From Hyphomonas pacifica (lineage in GTDB: Bacteria > Pseudomonadota > Alphaproteobacteria > Caulobacterales > Hyphomonadaceae): a stretch of 64,000 nt of DNA. This document shows, in pieces, positions 26,969 to 36,280 of this stretch. Both the position numbers and the translations under genes were made by a program. The notes under the pieces are model-generated. The model did not search any database and was not told the DNA's origin. It was given only the letters and a program-made list of their open reading frames with translations. Position 1 is the stretch's first letter; each line of letters begins with the position of its first letter. The stretch spans positions 16,173 through 80,172 of the forward strand of contig NZ_AWFA01000008.1 in NCBI RefSeq assembly GCF_000682675.1, written 5' to 3'.

Positions 26969-27646
26969 ATGAAAAAGCAGCTTTATCGCGCGGGCGTTGC
27001 ACTGGCAGCCATGCTGGCTGTTGCAGGTACAGCAGCCGCTGAGGGAGAATGGTCAGGCAACGTAGCGCTTGGCACGGATTATGTCTGGCGCGGCGTTTCC
27101 CAGTCCAATGAGGACATGGCAATCTCCGGCGGCTTCGACTACGCAAACGGCATTTTCTATGCGGGGACATGGGCATCGAATGTCGACTTTGAAGACGGTG
27201 CCGACGATACCAATGTCGAACTTGACTTCTATGCAGGCTTGGCCAGCGCATTTTCCAATGGCGTGACCTGGGATGTGGGCGTAATCTATTACGCCTATCC
27301 GGATGCAGACGATTCTGACTATGACTTTGTCGAGATCAAAGGTGCCCTGGGCTATGAGTTCGCCAGCGGCTTGGGCATCGGTGGCGAGGTCTACTGGGAT
27401 CCGGACAACGAGAACATCTACTATCAGGCCACCGCAGGCTATTCCTTCACGGACAGCTTCTCCGTGGACGGCAGCGTCGGCAATTATGACTATGATGGCG
27501 GCGGTGACTACACCAACTGGTCACTTGGCGGCACCTACTCCACGCCGGTCGGTATCGATATCGACCTGCGTTACTGGGATACTGACATCGACAATTCCGG
27601 TATCGCGGATGAGCGGGTCGTGCTGACCTTTTCGAAAAGCCTCTAG
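26969..27646 (+). CDS. TorF-type putative outer-membrane porin
   Basis: The product has 225 residues. A signal peptide (MKKQLYRAGVALAAMLAVAGTAAA) is followed by alternating aromatic/hydrophobic beta-strands: WSGNVALGTDYVWRGVSQSNEDMAISGGFDY is the hallmark opening of the TorF putative porin family (TIGR02001). The C-terminal residue of the last strand is not aromatic (RVVLTFSKSL). It is acidic overall, with many Asp residues in predicted loops. A strong terminator follows, so it is probably monocistronic and may be well expressed. Confidence 0.9.
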   Translation: MKKQLYRAGVALAAMLAVAGTAAAEGEWSGNVALGTDYVWRGVSQSNEDMAISGGFDYANGIFYAGTWASNVDFEDGADDTNVELDFYAGLASAFSNGVTWDVGVIYYAYPDADDSDYDFVEIKGALGYEFASGLGIGGEVYWDPDNENIYYQATAGYSFTDSFSVDGSVGNYDYDGGGDYTNWSLGGTYSTPVGIDIDLRYWDTDIDNSGIADERVVLTFSKSL

Positions 27647-27710
27647 TCAGGCCTGACATCTTCCCAAACTGCACACGGACATTTGCCCTCCTTCGTGTGC
27701 AGCCAGGTGA

Positions 27711-27750
27711 AGGCCGCTGGTTCCCTCAAGAACCAGCGGCCTTTGTTTTT
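27711..27750 (+). terminator. Rho-independent terminator after the porin gene
   Basis: AGGCCGCTGGTTC-CCTCAA-GAACCAGCGGCCT is a perfect 13-bp stem followed by TTGTTTTT. It lies 65 nt after the porin stop codon. A weaker GCACACG/CGTGTGC pair lies just upstream. Confidence 0.92.
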
Positions 27751-27806
27751 CCGCAATAAGCCCTTACCTTATACAGGATCACACAAATCCGGAGCCTTTT
27801 CCCCAT

Positions 27807-29633
27807 ATGGCAGCTGAACTCAGTCCTGCAGAAGCCGTTGACGCCCTTGTGCCGGCAATCACCCTGCTGGGCTTTGGGGCTGCAGCGGCTCTGGTTTCGC
27901 GCGCGCTGAGCCTCAGTCCAATTGTCGGCTATCTTCTGGCGGGCATTTTGATAGGCCCGCATATGCTGGGCCTGATCCAGGAAAGCGGCGGCACCCATTT
28001 GCTGGCAGAACTGGGCGTGGTGTTCCTGCTGTTCGATATCGGGATGCATGTTTCACTTCGGGAATTGAAAGAAAGCCGGGGCGACCTTCTGGGCCTGGCA
28101 CCCATGCATCTGGCATTGACCGGCCTGTTGAGTGCTGGGGCGCTGTACATGCTGGGCATCTCCTGGCCCATCGCGATTGCCGTAGGCCTGAGCCTTGGCC
28201 TGTCCTCAACCGCTGTCGTCGCACGCATCCTGACCGAGCGGGAGCAGAATTCCTGCCCCATAGGGCGCACAGCCACACACGTCCTGATCTTCCAGGATAT
28301 TGTCGCTATCTTCCTGATGATCTTCGCAACATCCTTGGGTGAGGAAGAAACTGGCGCGACAGGCTTGGCTGGCCTTGTCTCCGAGCATGTGATGGGCGGG
28401 GCCGGCGTGCCGCTGGTTCTGGCCCTGTTGCTGGCCGTGATTCAGGCCGTGATCGCCTTCGGCGCCGCGATGATGTTCTCGCGCTATCTGCTGAACCCGG
28501 TCTTCCGCACGCTGGCCGCAACCCGCAACGATGAGGCCTTTACCGCCTTTACCCTGCTTCTGGTGCTCGCTGCAGCCTGCGCGACTGCCGTGATCGGCTT
28601 GTCGCTGACACTTGGCGCGTTCCTGGCTGGGCTTGCAGTTTCAGGCACACGCTTCCGCCATCAGGTACAGACGGAGATGGGGCCATTCCGCGGACTGCTG
28701 CTGTCTTTCTTCTTCATCAGTGTCGGACTGGCGATCGACCTGCCCAGTCTCATCCGCAATCTGCCGCTGGTGATCCTGGGCGCTGTGGCGATCCTCGTTC
28801 TGAAGACCGGGCTTGGCTACATTGCCGCACGCGTGAACAAATGGAGCGTACCCGGCGCGGTACAACTCGCCACGCTGCTGGCCCAAGGCTCTGAATTCAC
28901 GCTGGTTATCCTGTCCCTCTCCTCAATCATGGCGGGCATGCCCCCTGCCCTGATGGGCAGCCTGATCGCCGCGATAGCTTTGTCGCTGGCGCTCGCGCCC
29001 AGCTGGGCCATTCTTGGTGGCAAGCTGTCGCGTGAACTTGCCCGCCGCAAACAGGTGACGATGGAAACAGCCAATACGCCGACAGTGGGTCGCCCGGTCA
29101 TCGTGATCAGTATGACCTCCGCCGGGCGCCTTGCCATCGACGCACTGATCGATTTTGGCATTCCCTATATCGCTATCGATAATGAGCCGGACCGTTTCCT
29201 CGCCGCCGTGGCAGATGGCTACAATGTCTCCTTTGGCGACGCGACCAACATGAAACTGATCGAGGCCATCGGCGGCAACAATGCCCGTGCGCTGGTGCTG
29301 GGCCAGGCGCGCTATGAGGTGTCTGCCGAAGTGACGCCCACCATCCGCCGCCAGTATCCGGACCTGACCCGCTTTGTCGCTGTCGACAATCACCATGATC
29401 TCGACCGCTATCTGGAACTGAACGTTCGTGCACACCTGCTGGGCGGTGACCCCAAAGGCATCGAGATGGTGGCCGACATGCTGCGCATTTTGGGCGTGCC
29501 GGATGACGGCCTGAAAGACTGGCTGAGCCGCGAAGCTGACCTCTTCACCATCGGGGACGGTTCAGACCGCCATAGCCGCGCGGATGAAGATGACGATGAA
29601 GACGTCGAAGATACGGTCGAGGAAGCGGCCTGA
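27807..29633 (+). CDS. CPA2-family cation/proton antiporter with RCK-like domain
   Basis: The product has 608 residues. About 12-13 transmembrane helices (residues 15-410) form a CPA2 exchanger like KefB/RosB/YbaL: SPIVGYLLAGILIGPHMLGLI, the FDIGMHVSLREL motif and LGLSSTAVVARIL. A cytoplasmic domain (about 430-560) has the order of an RCK/TrkA-N fold: PVIVISMTSAGRLAIDALIDFGIPYIAIDNEPDR. The glycine-rich dinucleotide loop is degenerate: TSAGR appears where GxGxxG is expected, so nucleotide gating may be lost. The very C-terminus is acidic (DEDDDEDVEDTVEE). It exchanges K+ or Na+ for H+; the substrate is not fixed by sequence. Confidence 0.88.
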   Translation: MAAELSPAEAVDALVPAITLLGFGAAAALVSRALSLSPIVGYLLAGILIGPHMLGLIQESGGTHLLAELGVVFLLFDIGMHVSLRELKESRGDLLGLAPMHLALTGLLSAGALYMLGISWPIAIAVGLSLGLSSTAVVARILTEREQNSCPIGRTATHVLIFQDIVAIFLMIFATSLGEEETGATGLAGLVSEHVMGGAGVPLVLALLLAVIQAVIAFGAAMMFSRYLLNPVFRTLAATRNDEAFTAFTLLLVLAAACATAVIGLSLTLGAFLAGLAVSGTRFRHQVQTEMGPFRGLLLSFFFISVGLAIDLPSLIRNLPLVILGAVAILVLKTGLGYIAARVNKWSVPGAVQLATLLAQGSEFTLVILSLSSIMAGMPPALMGSLIAAIALSLALAPSWAILGGKLSRELARRKQVTMETANTPTVGRPVIVISMTSAGRLAIDALIDFGIPYIAIDNEPDRFLAAVADGYNVSFGDATNMKLIEAIGGNNARALVLGQARYEVSAEVTPTIRRQYPDLTRFVAVDNHHDLDRYLELNVRAHLLGGDPKGIEMVADMLRILGVPDDGLKDWLSREADLFTIGDGSDRHSRADEDDDEDVEDTVEEAA

Positions 29634-29742
29634 TCCCTTCCGTGCCGCCTTCAGGGGTGACGGGGAATTGAAATTTGTGTCATCTGTTTCCCATGAAACC
29701 AATGGTGAGGTGCGGGGGCGCCACACTCAGGGAAGGGATAGG

Positions 29743-32643
29743 ATGAAACCGTTCAAATACATGTTGATGGCGGGCGCCGCTGCAGGCCTGCTGGGCGCCT
29801 GCGCTACACCGGAAACCGAACTCACAGAGACGGTCACTGTGGAGCGCGACGCCCCGGAAACCGCACCTAACGAGACCGAGGAAACCGATAGCGGCGAGTT
29901 CAAACTGGACTATGAAAAGTTCACCCTGAACAACGGACTGGAAGTTGTCCTGAACGTTGACCGGTCAGATCCCATCGTCGCCATCTCAACCGTGGTGCAC
30001 GTCGGTTCCAACCGCGAAAAGCCCGGCCGCACAGGCTTTGCCCACTTCTTTGAGCACATGTCCTTCAATGATTCCGAAAACGTGCCGCGCGGCTGGAATC
30101 GCAAGGCCATTCCGGAATGGGGCGGCCAGCGCAATGGCGGCACCTGGAGCGACGGCACGATCTATTACGAAGTCGTGCCCACAGACGCTTTCGACAAGAT
30201 CCTCTGGATCGACTCTGACCGCCTTGGCTACATGATCAATACGGTCACCCAGCAAGCGCTTGAACGCGAAAAGCAGGTCGTCAAGAATGAAAAGCGCGAG
30301 CGCGTGGACAATGCGCCTTATGGCTATACGCAGGAAGTGATCCGCAAATCGCTGTACCCGGAAGGCCACCCGTATAGCTGGACCGTGATCGGCGCGCTAC
30401 CGGACCTTCAGGCGGCCACGCTTGAGGATGTGCGAGGCTTCTATGATGAATATTACGGCGCTGCGAACGCCACACTGGTCATCTCGGGCGACATAGACGT
30501 TGAGGAGACTAAGGAGAAGGTGCAGCGCTGGTTTGGCGAAATCCGCTCTGGCGGTGATGTCGAGAGCCTGCCCCCGATGCCGGTCACGCTGAAGGAAACA
30601 AAATCCCTCTATTTCGAGGATAATTTCGCCACCCTCCCGGAACTGAGGATCACCTTCCCCACCGTTGAGGCCTACAGCAAGGACGAGCAGGCGCTAAACG
30701 TTCTGGCGCAGCTTCTGGCGGGCAGCAAGAATTCGCCGCTCTATCGCTCTGTCGTCGAGGAAGAGAAGCTCGCGCCCGAAATCTACAGCTATAATAACAG
30801 CATGGAACTGGCAGGCGAGTTCGTCCTGAGCGTCCGCGCGAATGCTGGCTCGGATCTGGATGATGTCTACACCGCCATCGAACAGGGCCTTGCCGAGTTT
30901 GAGACAGACGGGGTCAACGAGACAGACCTTGCCCGCATCAAAGCGGAGCAGGAAACCATTCTGTACTCGAACCTGTCGACAGTCCTGGATAAGGCGATCC
31001 AGATGTCACAGGACAATGAGTTCGCAGGCGATCCCGCCTATGCCATTAAATCCGCGGAGTTGCTGCGGAACGTCACCGCAGAAGACGTGATGTCCGCCTA
31101 TGAGACCTATATCAAGAACAAGCCCTCTGTGATCACCAGCTTTGTGCCGCAAGGTGAAGCTGAGCTCGCTCTGGAAGGCGCAGAGCTGGCGACTGTTTGG
31201 ATCGAGGAAGTTCGAAATGACGTGACTGCTGAAGAGGTCAGCCAGGGCGAGGAAGCCGAGTATGAGCGCACGCCCTCCACGCATGACCGCTCTGAGCCGC
31301 CCTTCGGAGACCTGCCGCTGTTTGAGATGCCGCACATCTGGCATGCCACCCTGCCAAAGGATGTGGACCTGCTGGGCATTGAAAGCGACGAGATCCCGCT
31401 CGTCACGTTCGAGATCAGTTTTGATGGCGGTGCTTGGCTGGACCCAGCCGACAAGAAAGGCACGGCCAATTTGCTGGCCGAGCTGATGAATGAAGGCACA
31501 GCCACGCGCACCCCGGCGGAGATGGAACAGGCGATCGGCCTGATCGGTTCCGGCATCACGGTCAGTGCGGATACGGATGAAATCACGATCAGCGCAACTA
31601 CCCTGGCCCGTAATTTCGAAGACACGGTGGATCTCGTGGAAGAAATCCTCGCCGGCCCGCGCTTCAAGCCTGAAGACTTTGAGCGGGTGAAAACCGCCAC
31701 CCTGACAGAAATCCGCGACCGGGATGCAAACCCGACCGCCATCGCCTCATTGGCTTTCAACCGCCTGATCTATGGCGATGCGCATCCGCTCGGCACGTCC
31801 AGAAGCGGCACATTGGAAACAGTCGAAGACATCACTCTGGCAGATCTGCAGGCCGCCTATTCCACCCTGCTGAACAGTCACGCCACAGTACATGTCGTGG
31901 GGGATGTCTCCCCTGCCCGCGCCGAAGCGGCCTTCACCGGTCTTGCAGACATCGTGCAAACCCAGGATGTCGACTTGCCGGAATACGCCATCCCCGCGCA
32001 GAAGAATGCGGGCAAGGTGTTCTTCATTGATGTTCCGGACAGCAAACAAAGCGTCATCTTCGCCGGCAAGTTGACCGTTGCCTCAGATGAAGAGGACGCG
32101 CCGCGTGTCAGCTTCATGAATGAAAAACTTGGCGGCGGCATCAGCGGAGATCTGGCCCAGACGCTCCGTATCGAGAAAGGCTACACCTATGGTGCCTATT
32201 CCTATATCTCTGACGGACATGTAAAACAGCCTTGGCGCGCCTATACCAGCGTGCGAGCCAATGCGACGCGGCCATCGCTGGAAATCATCCGTGAGATGAT
32301 CAGGGACTATGGAGTGACCTTTGATCAGGCCGCCGTCGACCTGACACAGAACAAGGTGCTGAAAGACAATACCCGCGCCTATGAAAGTCTCAGCGCCAAG
32401 CTAGGCATGCTCCGCATGATCAGCAAGTATGGCTTTGGAGATGACTATCTGGAAACAGAGCAGCAGGAATTGCTGTCCATGGAAGCAGACGATTTCAAAT
32501 CCCTGGCTGCCGAATATCTCAGCGAGCCAGAGATGGTATATGTCATCGTCGGAGACAAGGCGACCCAGTTCGACGCCGTGAAGGACTTTGCGGACGGAGC
32601 GGTCACCGAGCTGGATATATATGGCGCAAAGATCGCCGAATAA
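29743..32643 (+). CDS. M16-family zinc metallopeptidase lipoprotein
   Basis: The product has 966 residues. It starts at ATG 29743, after GGAAGGG, with a lipoprotein signal (MKPFKYMLMAGAAAGLLGAC, Cys20) and an acidic linker. Two M16 halves follow. The N-terminal half has the inverted zinc motif HFFEH (101-105), with the distal Glu in VKNEKRERVDN. The C-terminal half lacks the zinc motif and carries the R/Y substrate-clamp pattern RIEKGYTYGAYSYIS. This is the single-chain pitrilysin/PqqL-like layout of periplasmic proteases that degrade peptides. The frame is open back to 29584 but overlaps the antiporter. Confidence 0.92.
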   Translation: MKPFKYMLMAGAAAGLLGACATPETELTETVTVERDAPETAPNETEETDSGEFKLDYEKFTLNNGLEVVLNVDRSDPIVAISTVVHVGSNREKPGRTGFAHFFEHMSFNDSENVPRGWNRKAIPEWGGQRNGGTWSDGTIYYEVVPTDAFDKILWIDSDRLGYMINTVTQQALEREKQVVKNEKRERVDNAPYGYTQEVIRKSLYPEGHPYSWTVIGALPDLQAATLEDVRGFYDEYYGAANATLVISGDIDVEETKEKVQRWFGEIRSGGDVESLPPMPVTLKETKSLYFEDNFATLPELRITFPTVEAYSKDEQALNVLAQLLAGSKNSPLYRSVVEEEKLAPEIYSYNNSMELAGEFVLSVRANAGSDLDDVYTAIEQGLAEFETDGVNETDLARIKAEQETILYSNLSTVLDKAIQMSQDNEFAGDPAYAIKSAELLRNVTAEDVMSAYETYIKNKPSVITSFVPQGEAELALEGAELATVWIEEVRNDVTAEEVSQGEEAEYERTPSTHDRSEPPFGDLPLFEMPHIWHATLPKDVDLLGIESDEIPLVTFEISFDGGAWLDPADKKGTANLLAELMNEGTATRTPAEMEQAIGLIGSGITVSADTDEITISATTLARNFEDTVDLVEEILAGPRFKPEDFERVKTATLTEIRDRDANPTAIASLAFNRLIYGDAHPLGTSRSGTLETVEDITLADLQAAYSTLLNSHATVHVVGDVSPARAEAAFTGLADIVQTQDVDLPEYAIPAQKNAGKVFFIDVPDSKQSVIFAGKLTVASDEEDAPRVSFMNEKLGGGISGDLAQTLRIEKGYTYGAYSYISDGHVKQPWRAYTSVRANATRPSLEIIREMIRDYGVTFDQAAVDLTQNKVLKDNTRAYESLSAKLGMLRMISKYGFGDDYLETEQQELLSMEADDFKSLAAEYLSEPEMVYVIVGDKATQFDAVKDFADGAVTELDIYGAKIAE

Positions 32644-32648
32644 AATCG

Positions 32649-32682
32649 AAAGGGCGGGCGGCCATTCTACCGCTCGCCCTTT
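32649..32682. terminator. Bidirectional terminator between M16 protease and mlaC
   Basis: AAAGGGCGGGCGG and CCGCTCGCCCTTT pair over 13 bp with one G.T wobble and an 8-base loop, with T-rich tails on both strands. It sits between the two convergent genes. Confidence 0.75.
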
Positions 32683-32710
32683 CTAGCCCTTCAGGTGCCC
32701 CTGAAGCGTA

Positions 32711-33247
32711 TCAGGAATTCAGGGCCTTGATGGCGTCATCAATAGTCGCGTGCGGACGGTCCATGATGGCGGCAATCTGGGCGCGCTGTTCAATGGCCAG
32801 CCACAGGCCGGCAACCTCAACATCCACCACGCGCCAGTCGTTATCTTTCTTGATCACGCGCCAGCGAACGGTTTCCGGATCTTCACCCGGGCGGTCCACA
32901 CGGGTTTCCACAATGGAGTCATCATCACCGCGATCCTTGGACCCCAGAATGGTGACTTTCGCGTCGCGGAACTGCTCACCATGCCCTTCAAGACTATCCA
33001 GCAGATAGTTCTCGAAAGCCTCGACAAAGCGGGCCCGCTCTTCCTCAGAGACGCGGCGCGCATGTTTGCCAAGTGTGAAATTCGCAACCGTGTCAATGTC
33101 GACAGACTCGCGGATAGCCTCGCGGCTTTTTACGGGATCGCCAATCTGTCTGGCGGCTCCTTCAATGACGGCTTCAGCCTCCGGACCGGCGGCGGCCGGC
33201 AGAGCCATCAGGGCCAAAGCAGTTGATGCAACAAGCGCACGAAACAT
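32711..33247 (-). CDS. mlaC: MlaC/Ttg2D-family periplasmic phospholipid-binding protein
   Basis: This exported protein (178 residues) has a signal peptide (MFRALVASTALALMALPAAAG). The MlaC-type body follows: DTVANFTLGKHARRVSEEERARFVEAFENYLLDSL, then a beta-sheet part with ETRVDRPGEDPETVRWRVIKKDNDWRVVDVEVAGLWLAIEQRAQ. MlaC shuttles phospholipids between the outer-membrane MlaA and the inner-membrane MlaFEDB complex. No other mla gene is nearby; in this bacterium the set is scattered or elsewhere. AGAAGGA precedes the start. Confidence 0.85.
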   Translation of the reverse strand: MFRALVASTALALMALPAAAGPEAEAVIEGAARQIGDPVKSREAIRESVDIDTVANFTLGKHARRVSEEERARFVEAFENYLLDSLEGHGEQFRDAKVTILGSKDRGDDDSIVETRVDRPGEDPETVRWRVIKKDNDWRVVDVEVAGLWLAIEQRAQIAAIMDRPHATIDDAIKALNS

Positions 33248-33282
33248 GAGAACAATCCTTCTGCATTATCTCTTATCGTGCC

Positions 33283-33441
33283 CTATCTATGTTCGACCTT
33301 GCCGTTTTGTTCCCCGGCAATTTGGATATTGCTTATGCGAGACGAGCATGAAACCGGCATCTGGCGGCCGATCAGCAGCTCACCGTTAAGACGGATAACC
33401 TTATAGGCCGGGCCCCGGCAGGACAGGATGGCTGGGTACAT
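33283..33441 (-). CDS. Possible 52-residue protein with a strong ribosome binding site
   Basis: ATG 33441 is preceded by AGAGGAG with 8-nt spacing, better than most genes here. The product would be MYPAILSCRGPAYKVIRLNGELLIGRQM... with two cysteines (Cys8 and one in PVSCSSR) and no membrane segment. It ends 35 nt before mlaC on the same strand, so it could lead a two-gene transcript. I do not recognise it, and at this length coding status is uncertain. Confidence 0.45.
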   Translation of the reverse strand: MYPAILSCRGPAYKVIRLNGELLIGRQMPVSCSSRISNIQIAGEQNGKVEHR

Positions 33442-33592
33442 GACATTTCTCCTCTGAGGCGAGAAATGCAAACCCCATACCAGTCAACAGAGAGTACAAA
33501 TTTTTACTCAACGCAGGGGAACGGTGTGGAATTCGAGCGCTCAGTCCGCCTCTGCGCCCCCATGAGACCCGATTCTGGCACAGTTTGGCAGG

Positions 33593-33679
33593 TGGTGCGG
33601 GCGGCCGGGATTGAACCGGCAAGGCCTTGCGGCCGACGGATTTTAAGTCCGTTGCGTTTACCAATTTCGCCACGCCCGC
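33593..33679 (-). tRNA. tRNA-Leu (TAA anticodon)
   Basis: The minus strand gives a class II tRNA. The acceptor stem is GCGGGCG/CGCCCGC with discriminator A and encoded CCA. The D-arm is TGGCGAAATTGGTAAACGC. The anticodon stem-loop ACGGA-CTTAAAA-TCCGT gives UAA (Leu). The long variable arm is followed by T-arm GCCGGTTCAATCCCGGC. Length is 87 nt with CCA. Confidence 0.95.
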
Positions 33680-33761
33680 GCAGCAAAAACTGGACATAAC
33701 GGGTTTTGCCCGAGGATGCTATGTGTCATCGAACAAACTTGCAGGTAGAGGGTTATTCGAG

Positions 33762-34208
33762 ATGAAAATTGCACTTCCCGCAATCTGGTTTGTCCTGGGG
33801 GCCCTTGTCTTTGTGGCCGCTATCGGCATCTCCGGCGTAGCCGTTCCGCAGGAAACTATCCCCAGCATGCTGGCCATGAACATGCCGGTCGCAGTATTGA
33901 CCCTGACAATGTGCGTGGGCATTGGCCTTGCCTATATGCTGGCGCTAAAAATACGGTCCTCAACACCTCTTCTGGTGTTTGGCGTCCTGCATCTTGTCGC
34001 AACAGCATTCAGTCAGGTGTCTGCCGTCATGGGCAATATCATCCGCCAGAAGCTGATGTATCAGTCCATGTCCATGCCCGATGGCAGCCAAATGATGAGC
34101 CTCTACTATTCCGGTGCTTCACTGCTGGGCTTTCTCGGGTGGGTCTTCTTCATTATCGCGATGACCATCGCGCTGAATACCAAGCCCCCCGTGGAAGAGA
34201 CCTTTTAG
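33762..34208 (+). CDS. Small four-helix membrane protein, unknown
   Basis: The product has 148 residues, starting at ATG 33762 (MKIALPAIWFVLGALVFVAAI). The frame continues upstream only by reading through the antisense of tRNA-Leu, so I reject that extension. Four hydrophobic helices lie at about 5-25, 40-62, 70-90 and 122-142. It has a Met/Ser-rich loop (MYQSMSMPDGSQMMSLYYSG). Its stop overlaps the stop of the convergent thiolase gene by four bases. The family is not recognised. Confidence 0.7.
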   Translation: MKIALPAIWFVLGALVFVAAIGISGVAVPQETIPSMLAMNMPVAVLTLTMCVGIGLAYMLALKIRSSTPLLVFGVLHLVATAFSQVSAVMGNIIRQKLMYQSMSMPDGSQMMSLYYSGASLLGFLGWVFFIIAMTIALNTKPPVEETF

Positions 34209-35416
34209 CTGACCCGTTCAAACACGGCTGCGAGCCCCTGCCCGCCGCCAATACACATCGTCTCCAGACCATACCGCGCCTCGCGGCGTTCCATCTCGCG
34301 CAGCAGAGTCGTCAGGATGCGTACGCCCGTACAACCGACCGGATGGCCGAGAGAAATGCCGGAGCCATTGACGTTCAGCCGCTCCATGTCGCCGTCGGTC
34401 ATCTCCAGCGCCTTGATGCAGGCCAGCACCTGCGCGGCGAAGGCCTCGTTCAGCTCGATCAAATCAATGTCCTTCATTTCAAGGCCCGCCGTTTTCAGTG
34501 CTTTCTGAGAGGACGGAACCGGACCTATCCCCATGACTTCCGGCCCAACCCCGGCCACAGACCATGAGACGAGTCGGCCCAGCGGCTTCAGCCCGTATTT
34601 ATCGGAGACTTCCCGCGTGCAGACGATACAAGCCGCAGCGCCATCATTCTGGCCGGAGGCATTGCCCGCCGTGACAGTCGCCTGATCATCCATCTTTCCT
34701 CGAATGGCACGCAATGTGGAAAGTTTCTCCAGCGAGGAATCCGGGCGGATATGCTCGTCTGAATCCACCACCGTGTCAGCCTTGCGCCCTTTCACGGTGT
34801 ACGGAATGATTTCTTCGGTAAATTTGCCGGCCTTTTGCGCCGCCGCTGCTTTCATATGGGAATGATAGGCGAATTCGTCCTGCGCCTCACGCGAAATCTG
34901 GTATTCCTTGCGCAGGTTTTCTGCCGTCTCGATCATACCGCCAGGCACGGGATGGTACTTGCCGCCAGCGGTGTATCGCCCGCGTGACAGGCCATCATGC
35001 AGCATCAGGCCATCGCCCTTCAGGCCCCAGCGCATGTCGATGGAGAAGAAAGGCGCATTGGACATGCTCTCTGCCCCACCAGCGATCACGACATCATTAG
35101 CCCCGGTCGCAACCTGCATGATGGCATTGATCACCGCCTGCAGGCCGGAACCACAGCGACGATCTATCTGATAGCCGCCCGTAGATGTCGTCAGCCCGGC
35201 ATCCAGCGCGATCATGCGTCCAAAGGCCGGGGCCTCCATCGTCGGATAGCATTGCGCAAAGATACAGTCTTCGACCAACTCGGCTGGCAGTTTCGTCCGG
35301 ATCATCAGCTCACTGACGACATGGGCTGCCAGCTCGTGCGCATGGACTGTCTTGAAACCGCCTCCAAAACCACCCACCGCTGTGCGGACCGGTTCACAGA
35401 TGACAACATCTCTCAT
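34205..35416 (-). CDS. Acetyl-CoA acetyltransferase (thiolase)
   Basis: This thiolase (403 residues) has the acyl-accepting Cys88 in QIDRRCGSGLQAV, then GGAESMSNAPF, the loop NGSGISLGHPVGCTG carrying the His, and the C-terminal catalytic Cys in MCIGGGQGLAAVFE. It cleaves 3-ketoacyl-CoA or condenses acetyl-CoA. Its upstream neighbour is an enoyl-CoA hydratase 9 nt away on the same strand, suggesting a two-gene beta-oxidation operon. Chain-length preference cannot be read from sequence. Confidence 0.92.
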   Translation of the reverse strand: MRDVVICEPVRTAVGGFGGGFKTVHAHELAAHVVSELMIRTKLPAELVEDCIFAQCYPTMEAPAFGRMIALDAGLTTSTGGYQIDRRCGSGLQAVINAIMQVATGANDVVIAGGAESMSNAPFFSIDMRWGLKGDGLMLHDGLSRGRYTAGGKYHPVPGGMIETAENLRKEYQISREAQDEFAYHSHMKAAAAQKAGKFTEEIIPYTVKGRKADTVVDSDEHIRPDSSLEKLSTLRAIRGKMDDQATVTAGNASGQNDGAAACIVCTREVSDKYGLKPLGRLVSWSVAGVGPEVMGIGPVPSSQKALKTAGLEMKDIDLIELNEAFAAQVLACIKALEMTDGDMERLNVNGSGISLGHPVGCTGVRILTTLLREMERREARYGLETMCIGGGQGLAAVFERVS

Positions 35417-35425
35417 GGCGATCCC

Positions 35426-36208
35426 CTAACCCTGCTGACCTCGACCGCGTTCGGTCACCTGCTTGCGGGCCTCTTCAACCGCATCGGCAGTCACGGACTC
35501 TGAATGCGCAATCGACCGTCGCAACTCTTCCTTCATGCCCTCGGCGAACGACATGCCAAAGCCGTCATCTATCAGGGCCTTGTACTGCTTCAGCAGATCC
35601 GGCTGTGTGCTGCACATATCATGCGCCAGTTTCATGGCGTGCGGGATCAGTTCGTCAGACGGATAGACGCGGTTCACCAGGCCCCAGCGCTCTGCCGTGT
35701 GGGCGTCCAGGAAGTTGCCGCTGAACGACAATTCCTTGGCGCGGCTGATACCGATCAGACGGGACAGTTTCTGCGACAGGCCCCAGCCCGGCACGATGCC
35801 GACGCGGGCATGGGTGTCGGCAAACTTTGCATGTTCGGAGGCCAGTAGCACATCGCACATCAGTGCCAGCTCAAACCCGCCAGTAATCGCAAAGCCATTG
35901 ATCGCGCCAATGATCGGCCATGGATACTCTTTCAGCGCGCGGGCCATATCAATGGATTTGGAATCCTCATCTGCACCGAGGGCAAAGCCGGTCTGCCCCG
36001 CTTCCTTGAGGTCGATCCCCGCCGTGAAGGCGCGGCCAGAACCAGTCAGCACAACGGCGCGCACATCTTCATCATCTTTCAGCTCTGTGAACACCCGGAC
36101 AATCTCGGCGCGCAGGGCGCGGCTCAGGGCGTTCAGCGCATCGGGACGGTTCAGCGTGACCAGAGCCACCGGACCATCGCGCTCTACAAGTACTATTTCT
36201 TCTGACAT
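35426..36208 (-). CDS. Enoyl-CoA hydratase
   Basis: This crotonase-family hydratase (260 residues) shows LNRPDALNALSRALRAEI, the oxyanion motif GRAFTAGIDLKEAG, the second motif NGFAITGGFELALMCDVLLAS and FADTHARVGIVPGWGLSQKLSRLIG with the expected acid-base region. It hydrates trans-2-enoyl-CoA in beta-oxidation. It is first in the pair with the thiolase downstream (9-nt gap). No hydroxyacyl-CoA dehydrogenase is adjacent. Confidence 0.9.
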   Translation of the reverse strand: MSEEIVLVERDGPVALVTLNRPDALNALSRALRAEIVRVFTELKDDEDVRAVVLTGSGRAFTAGIDLKEAGQTGFALGADEDSKSIDMARALKEYPWPIIGAINGFAITGGFELALMCDVLLASEHAKFADTHARVGIVPGWGLSQKLSRLIGISRAKELSFSGNFLDAHTAERWGLVNRVYPSDELIPHAMKLAHDMCSTQPDLLKQYKALIDDGFGMSFAEGMKEELRRSIAHSESVTADAVEEARKQVTERGRGQQG

Positions 36209-36280
36209 GCAATTTCCTCCTGCTACCTCTTTCTATTAGAGGCCCAAGCGGACTGACACCATGCCTGACGTTGCGGCGTA

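Noticed and set aside
33496..33761. Open frames across tRNA-Leu(TAA) including a candidate N-terminus MRPTDFKSVAF
   Set aside because: They read through the tRNA gene or its antisense; the membrane protein has a natural start at 33762.
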